The translations under genes and the position numbers were made by a program. From Pseudomonadota bacterium (GTDB taxonomy: Bacteria; Pseudomonadota; Alphaproteobacteria; Rhizobiales; Hyphomicrobiaceae): a stretch of 16,875 nucleotides of DNA. The stretch is taken from assembly GCA_023387235.1 (NCBI GenBank), contig JAEWIJ010000186.1, positions 1 to 16,875 of the forward strand, read 5' to 3'. The notes under the pieces were generated by a model. That model was not told the origin of the DNA. It did no database searches and worked only from the letters and a program-made list of their open reading frames with translations. Positions within the stretch are counted from its first letter, which is position 1; the number at the start of each line of letters is the position of its first letter. Positions 13,494 through 16,875 of this stretch are shown in pieces.

Positions 13494-13865
13494 GTGACGA
13501 TTTCATACTACGGCAATGAGAGCCGCGCACCCATCCAGCCATCAGGAGCCATCACCTTCCTGATGGTGGCCAACGCCGTCGTCGCCATGACGGTCCTCTT
13601 CGCGTGGACGGCCGTTTCGCTCTACATCGTCGACCCGATCGCCTGGGCGACCTGGATGCCGGTCCGCCGCGGCACGACCTTCGAAGATCTCTTCGAGTAT
13701 CCCTTCGTGATGCTCTGGTTCATGCCGTCAGCCGGCATCGTCGGGGCGTGGCTTGCGCTCAAGCTTGGCCGGCGTGCGCTCGCGATCACCTGCGTGATGC
13801 TTCCGCTCATGCTGCTCGGCCTCATCTTCGGCTGGTACTATCTGGCGCCGCCCGAGTACCTCTGA
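13494..13865 (+). CDS. hypothetical three-helix membrane protein (123 aa)
   Basis: Family not recognised. It starts with GTG at 13494 behind GAGG six bases upstream. Three hydrophobic segments are seen: about 19-45 (AITFLMVANAVVAMTVLFAW), 71-91 (FVMLWFMPSAGIVGAWLALKL) and 94-116 (RALAITCVMLPLMLLGLIFG). The first 18 residues are polar, and the loop between helices 1 and 2 (DPIAWATWMPVRRGTTFEDLFEYP) is amphipathic. The tail ends WYYLAPPEYL. Composition and codon use look like a real gene, and the length is that of a small inner-membrane protein. It stands alone, divergent from xthA and 121 bp upstream of trpE; nothing in the context suggests a function. Confidence 0.78.
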   Translation: MTISYYGNESRAPIQPSGAITFLMVANAVVAMTVLFAWTAVSLYIVDPIAWATWMPVRRGTTFEDLFEYPFVMLWFMPSAGIVGAWLALKLGRRALAITCVMLPLMLLGLIFGWYYLAPPEYL

Positions 13866-13986
13866 TCTCGTCATGCGGCGAGCGCGGAGGGCGGTGCTTT
13901 ACGCCGCGGCGCAAATACTTCCCTCAGGGCCGTTCTCCTACTAGGTTGCCCCCGACCGAGCACCTTGCCACGGGGAAATAACCTGG

Positions 13987-15531
13987 ATGCCGTCCGCCCC
14001 TGCTTCTCATGTCGAGGTCGAGCCGATGCTCGACCCCTTTTCGGCCACCTACCGGCAGGGCCGCGCGCAGCTTGTGTGGACCAGGCTCGTCGCCGACCTC
14101 GAGACGCCCGTCTCGGCCATGCTCAAGCTCGCCGATGGCCGTCCGCTGAGCTTCCTGCTCGAATCCGTCGAGGGCGGCGAGGTGCGCGGGCGCTACTCCA
14201 TCATCGGTCTCGAGCCGGACACCGTGTGGCGCGCCTTCGGCGACCGCGCGGAAATCAATCGTACGCCGCGTGAGACCCCTGACGCCTTCGAGCCGGAGGC
14301 GGAGCCGACGCTCGCCTCGCTGCGTACGCTGCTCGAGCGTTCGCGCATCGAGACGCCGCCCGGACTGCCGCCCATGGCCGCGGGCGTGTTCGGGTATTTC
14401 GGCTATGACAACGTGCGCCTCATCGAGCGCCTGCCGAATGTGCCGCCGGACAAACTCGGCGTGCCCGATGCCATCCTCCTGCGGCCGACCGTGATGGTCA
14501 TCTTCGATGCCGTGAAGGACGAGATGACGCTCGTCACACCCGTCTATCCGGAAAAGGACGTAGATCCGGCAAAGGCCTACGAGGCCGCGCGCCGCCGCCT
14601 CGCCGATGTGATCGCGGGCCTCGACGTGCCGCTGCCGCATCACGCGCTCGCGGGCTTCGATCCGCTCGAGGCGCCGGAACCCGTTTCCAACACGCCGCCC
14701 GGCGAATACCGGATGATGGTCGCGCGCTGCAAGGAGTACATCGCAGCGGGCGATGCCTTCCAGATCGTGGTCTCGCAGCGCTTCTCGGCGCCGTTCACGC
14801 TGCCGCCCTTCGCGCTCTACCGGGCTCTCCGTCGGACAAACCCCTCGCCGTTCCTCTTTCACCTGGACTTCGGCGATTTTGCGCTCGTCGGCTCCTCGCC
14901 GGAAATTCTCGTGCGCGTGCGCGACGGGCGCGTCACGCTGCGTCCGCTGGCCGGCACGCGGCGGCGCGGTACGACACCCGAGGAGGACGCGGCGCTCGAG
15001 CGCGAGCTCGTCAACGATCCCAAGGAGCGTGCCGAGCATCTCATGCTGCTCGATCTCGGCCGCAATGATGTCGGCCGTGTCGCCAGGATCGGCTCGGTTT
15101 CTGTCGCTTCGAGCTTCGATGTCGAGCGCTACAACTTTGTCATGCATCTTTCCTCGACCGTCCACGGCGAGCTCGATCCCAAGCACGACGCGATCGATGC
15201 GCTGATGGCCGGATTTCCCGCCGGCACACTCTCAGGCGCGCCCAAAGTGCGCGCCATGGAGATCATCGACGAGCTGGAGAAGGAAAAGCGCGGGCCCTAT
15301 GCGGGCTGCGTCGGGTACTTCGCGGCCGATGGCAACATGGACACGTGCATCGTGCTGCGTACCGCGATCGTCAAGGACGGCCGCATGTACGTGCAGGCCG
15401 GTGCCGGCGTTGTCGCCGACAGCGATCCCGAGGCCGAGCAGATGGAATGCGTCTATAAGGCCCGCGCACTTTTCCGCGCCGCCGATGAGGCCGTCCGCTT
15501 CGCCGAGAAGGCGCGGCGCGGCAACCGCTGA
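13987..15531 (+). CDS. trpE: anthranilate synthase component I
   Basis: Makes anthranilate from chorismate in the first committed step of tryptophan synthesis, using ammonia supplied by TrpG (514 aa). The N-terminal domain includes LLES (57-60) and RGRYSIIG (67-74), the region known to bind feedback tryptophan, and NPSPF (285-289) belongs to the same site. The C-terminal chorismate-binding domain carries GDAFQIVVSQRF, PLAGTRRRG, ERAEHLMLLDLGRNDVGRV, FPAGTLSGAPKVRAMEIIDELE, and QAGAGVVADSDPEAEQ near the end. The ATG at 13987 follows GGGGA about 10 bases upstream; an ATG at 14026 behind GAGG is also possible. I see no Trp-rich leader peptide in the 121-bp gap upstream. The expected trpG does not follow: the next gene is a CoA-transferase 42 bases on. 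Confidence 0.96.
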   Translation: MPSAPASHVEVEPMLDPFSATYRQGRAQLVWTRLVADLETPVSAMLKLADGRPLSFLLESVEGGEVRGRYSIIGLEPDTVWRAFGDRAEINRTPRETPDAFEPEAEPTLASLRTLLERSRIETPPGLPPMAAGVFGYFGYDNVRLIERLPNVPPDKLGVPDAILLRPTVMVIFDAVKDEMTLVTPVYPEKDVDPAKAYEAARRRLADVIAGLDVPLPHHALAGFDPLEAPEPVSNTPPGEYRMMVARCKEYIAAGDAFQIVVSQRFSAPFTLPPFALYRALRRTNPSPFLFHLDFGDFALVGSSPEILVRVRDGRVTLRPLAGTRRRGTTPEEDAALERELVNDPKERAEHLMLLDLGRNDVGRVARIGSVSVASSFDVERYNFVMHLSSTVHGELDPKHDAIDALMAGFPAGTLSGAPKVRAMEIIDELEKEKRGPYAGCVGYFAADGNMDTCIVLRTAIVKDGRMYVQAGAGVVADSDPEAEQMECVYKARALFRAADEAVRFAEKARRGNR

Positions 15532-15573
15532 GGGCACATCGCCGCTTCCACCGAGGACGAGGACAAACGTATC

Positions 15574-16812
15574 ATGCCGGGCCCCCTCGATGGCATCCGC
15601 ATCGTCGATCTGACGGCTGTCGTGTCGGGTCCTTTTGCGACGCTGCATCTTGCCGACATGGGCGCCGACGTCATCAAGGTCGAGCCGCCTGAAGGCGACA
15701 TCATGCGCAATCCCGGCGCGCCGCCGACCAAGGGCATGGGGCCGATCTTTCTCGCCGCCAACCGCAACAAGAAATCCCTCTGCCTCGACCTCAAGCGCCC
15801 CGAGGCCGTCGAGGTCGTGAAGCGTCTCGCCGCCGGTGCCGACGTCTTCGTGCACAACAATCGCCCGCAGGCCATCGAGCGGCTCGGCCTCGGCTATGAC
15901 GACATCCGCGCCGTCAATCCCTCGGTCGTCTATGCCTATTGCGTCGGCTACAAGCGCTCCGGCCCCTACGGCGCCAAGCCCGCCTACGACGATCTCGTGC
16001 AGGGCGCGAGCGGCGCCGCCATGCTGACGGCACGCGCCTCGGGCGGCGAGCCGCGTTTCATGCCGAGCCTCATCGTCGACAAGACGACCGGTCTGCATCT
16101 CGCCATGGCCATTCTCGGCGCGCTCGTGCATCGTCAGCGGACGGGGCAGGGCCAGCTCGTCGAAGTGCCCATGCTGGAGACGATCACGTCCTTCTGGCTC
16201 ACCGAGCATCTTTACGATGCAACCTATGATCCTCCACGCGGCCAGATCGGCTATGCGCGCCTCTTGAATCCCAACCGCCGTCCCTCGCGCTCGAAAGATG
16301 GCTACGTTTGCATTCTCATTGTCACGGACAGGCACTGGAACGCCTTCTGCACGAATCTCGATCGCGAGGATCTGCGTAGCGACCCGCGTCTCGCTACTAT
16401 CGCCGCGCGTGCCAACCACCAGCCGCTCGTGCAGCAGATCGTGAACGATCTCGCGCCGAGCCGCACGACCGCCGAATGGCTGGCGTTCTGCGATGCTCAC
16501 GATATTCCCGCCATGCCGGTCAACGATCTCGACGGCGTGCTCGATGATCCGCACCTGCAGGCGACGGGCTTCTTCACGACGCGCGAGCATCCAACCGAGG
16601 GCCCGGTGCGCACAATGGCGAGCCCGCTCGGTTTCTCGGAGACGCCAGCGGATTTCCGTCGTCACGCCGGCTTCCTCGGCGCGGATGGTCCGGACGTTCT
16701 TGCTGCCGCCGGCTACAGCAGTGCCGAGATCGCCGATCTTGAGCAGCGCGGTGTGATGAAGGTCGTGCGTCCCGATGTCCCTTCTCCCCGTCCTTCACGG
16801 GGAGAGGGCTAG
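15574..16812 (+). CDS. CaiB/BaiF family CoA-transferase
   Basis: A family III CoA-transferase (412 aa), which moves CoA between carboxylic acids through an aspartyl-CoA intermediate. The N-terminal part GIRIVDLTAVVSGPFATLHLADMGADVIKVEPP (7-39) is the family signature. The presumed catalytic residue is Asp169 in SLIVDKTTGLHLAMAIL, the same number as Asp169 of formyl-CoA transferase. RTGQGQLVEVPMLE (189-202) and the C-terminal DDPHLQATGFF are also typical. The actual acids cannot be told from sequence. The ATG follows a GAGGAC stretch. The last residues (VPSPRPSRGEG) and the stop codon are encoded by a dispersed palindromic repeat, so the original C-terminus was probably around VMKVVRPD. It may be co-transcribed with trpE. 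Confidence 0.92.
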   Translation: MPGPLDGIRIVDLTAVVSGPFATLHLADMGADVIKVEPPEGDIMRNPGAPPTKGMGPIFLAANRNKKSLCLDLKRPEAVEVVKRLAAGADVFVHNNRPQAIERLGLGYDDIRAVNPSVVYAYCVGYKRSGPYGAKPAYDDLVQGASGAAMLTARASGGEPRFMPSLIVDKTTGLHLAMAILGALVHRQRTGQGQLVEVPMLETITSFWLTEHLYDATYDPPRGQIGYARLLNPNRRPSRSKDGYVCILIVTDRHWNAFCTNLDREDLRSDPRLATIAARANHQPLVQQIVNDLAPSRTTAEWLAFCDAHDIPAMPVNDLDGVLDDPHLQATGFFTTREHPTEGPVRTMASPLGFSETPADFRRHAGFLGADGPDVLAAAGYSSAEIADLEQRGVMKVVRPDVPSPRPSRGEG

Positions 16813-16875
16813 GGTGAGGGGCGGCGGCATACGCCAAGGCTGCAAAATCGTGCCGCCCCTCATCCTAACCTTCTC
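16780..16875. repeat. dispersed palindromic repeat, copy 2 (cut by window end)
   Basis: CCTTCTCCCCGT (16780-16791) pairs with ACGGGGAGAGGG (16797-16808) over 12 bp with one G-T wobble and a 5-base loop. GTGAGGGGCGGC follows, then a variable core containing GGCATACGC, then GCCGCCCCTCATCC and the start of the second terminal hairpin at the window edge. It is the same family as 5267-5379 in the opposite orientation. The first hairpin overlaps the end of the CoA-transferase gene. Confidence 0.85.

Noticed and set aside
13866..13986. Possible trp leader peptide and attenuator before trpE
   Set aside because: No short frame with adjacent Trp codons and no hairpin plus T-tract could be found.
13924..16665. 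Two long minus-strand frames (13924-15186 and 15232-16665) opposite trpE and the CoA-transferase
   Set aside because: Shadow composition, no motifs, and the plus-strand genes have complete catalytic motifs.

Overview
The window looks like ordinary chromosome from a high-GC alphaproteobacterium, most likely of the order Hyphomicrobiales (Rhizobiales). The signs are an AapJQMP-type general amino-acid ABC transporter, an alphaproteobacterial trpE, a short two-subunit-type phosphatidylserine decarboxylase, a candidate EcfG general-stress promoter, and dispersed CCCTCTCCCC-type palindromic repeats. I cannot name a genus. No phage, transposase, CRISPR array, rRNA or tRNA was found.

Layout. 1-1351 (+): a TonB-C-terminal-domain gene broken by a frameshift, a 127-aa one-pass membrane protein, and a secreted EF-hand protein behind a candidate EcfG promoter. 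1429-4286 (-): MTA phosphorylase (mtnP), a 103-aa secreted four-cysteine protein with its own terminator, an SDR oxidoreductase strikingly like human DHRS6/BDH2, and an exported protein with two SH3-like domains. 4531-5241 (+): psd, divergent from the SH3 gene. 5242-5513: no gene, but a palindromic dispersed repeat followed by a 49-bp tandem duplication. 5514-6236 (-): a TSUP (TauE/SafE) permease. 6386-10687 (-): a four-gene amino-acid ABC operon in the order aapP-aapJ-aapQ-aapM, with intercistronic hairpins on both sides of aapJ and a possible LysR-type operator and sigma70 promoter upstream. 10873-11199 (-): ynfA, preceded by an element able to form two mutually exclusive RNA structures, one hiding its ribosome binding site. 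11532-12563 (+): a secreted Sel1/TPR protein, convergent with xthA (12573-13355, -). 13494-16812 (+): a small three-helix membrane protein, trpE, and a CaiB/BaiF-family CoA-transferase whose last codons lie inside a second dispersed-repeat copy that runs off the window end.

How it fits together. The only clear multi-gene system is the amino-acid importer: periplasmic AapJ, membrane subunits AapQ and AapM, ATPase AapP. The other genes are single housekeeping or envelope functions: methionine salvage, phosphatidylethanolamine synthesis, DNA repair and tryptophan synthesis. No large unknown system is visible. The most interesting items are non-coding: the ynfA leader, the composite repeat with its 49-bp tandem neighbour, the EcfG promoter, and the regulatory architecture of the aap operon.
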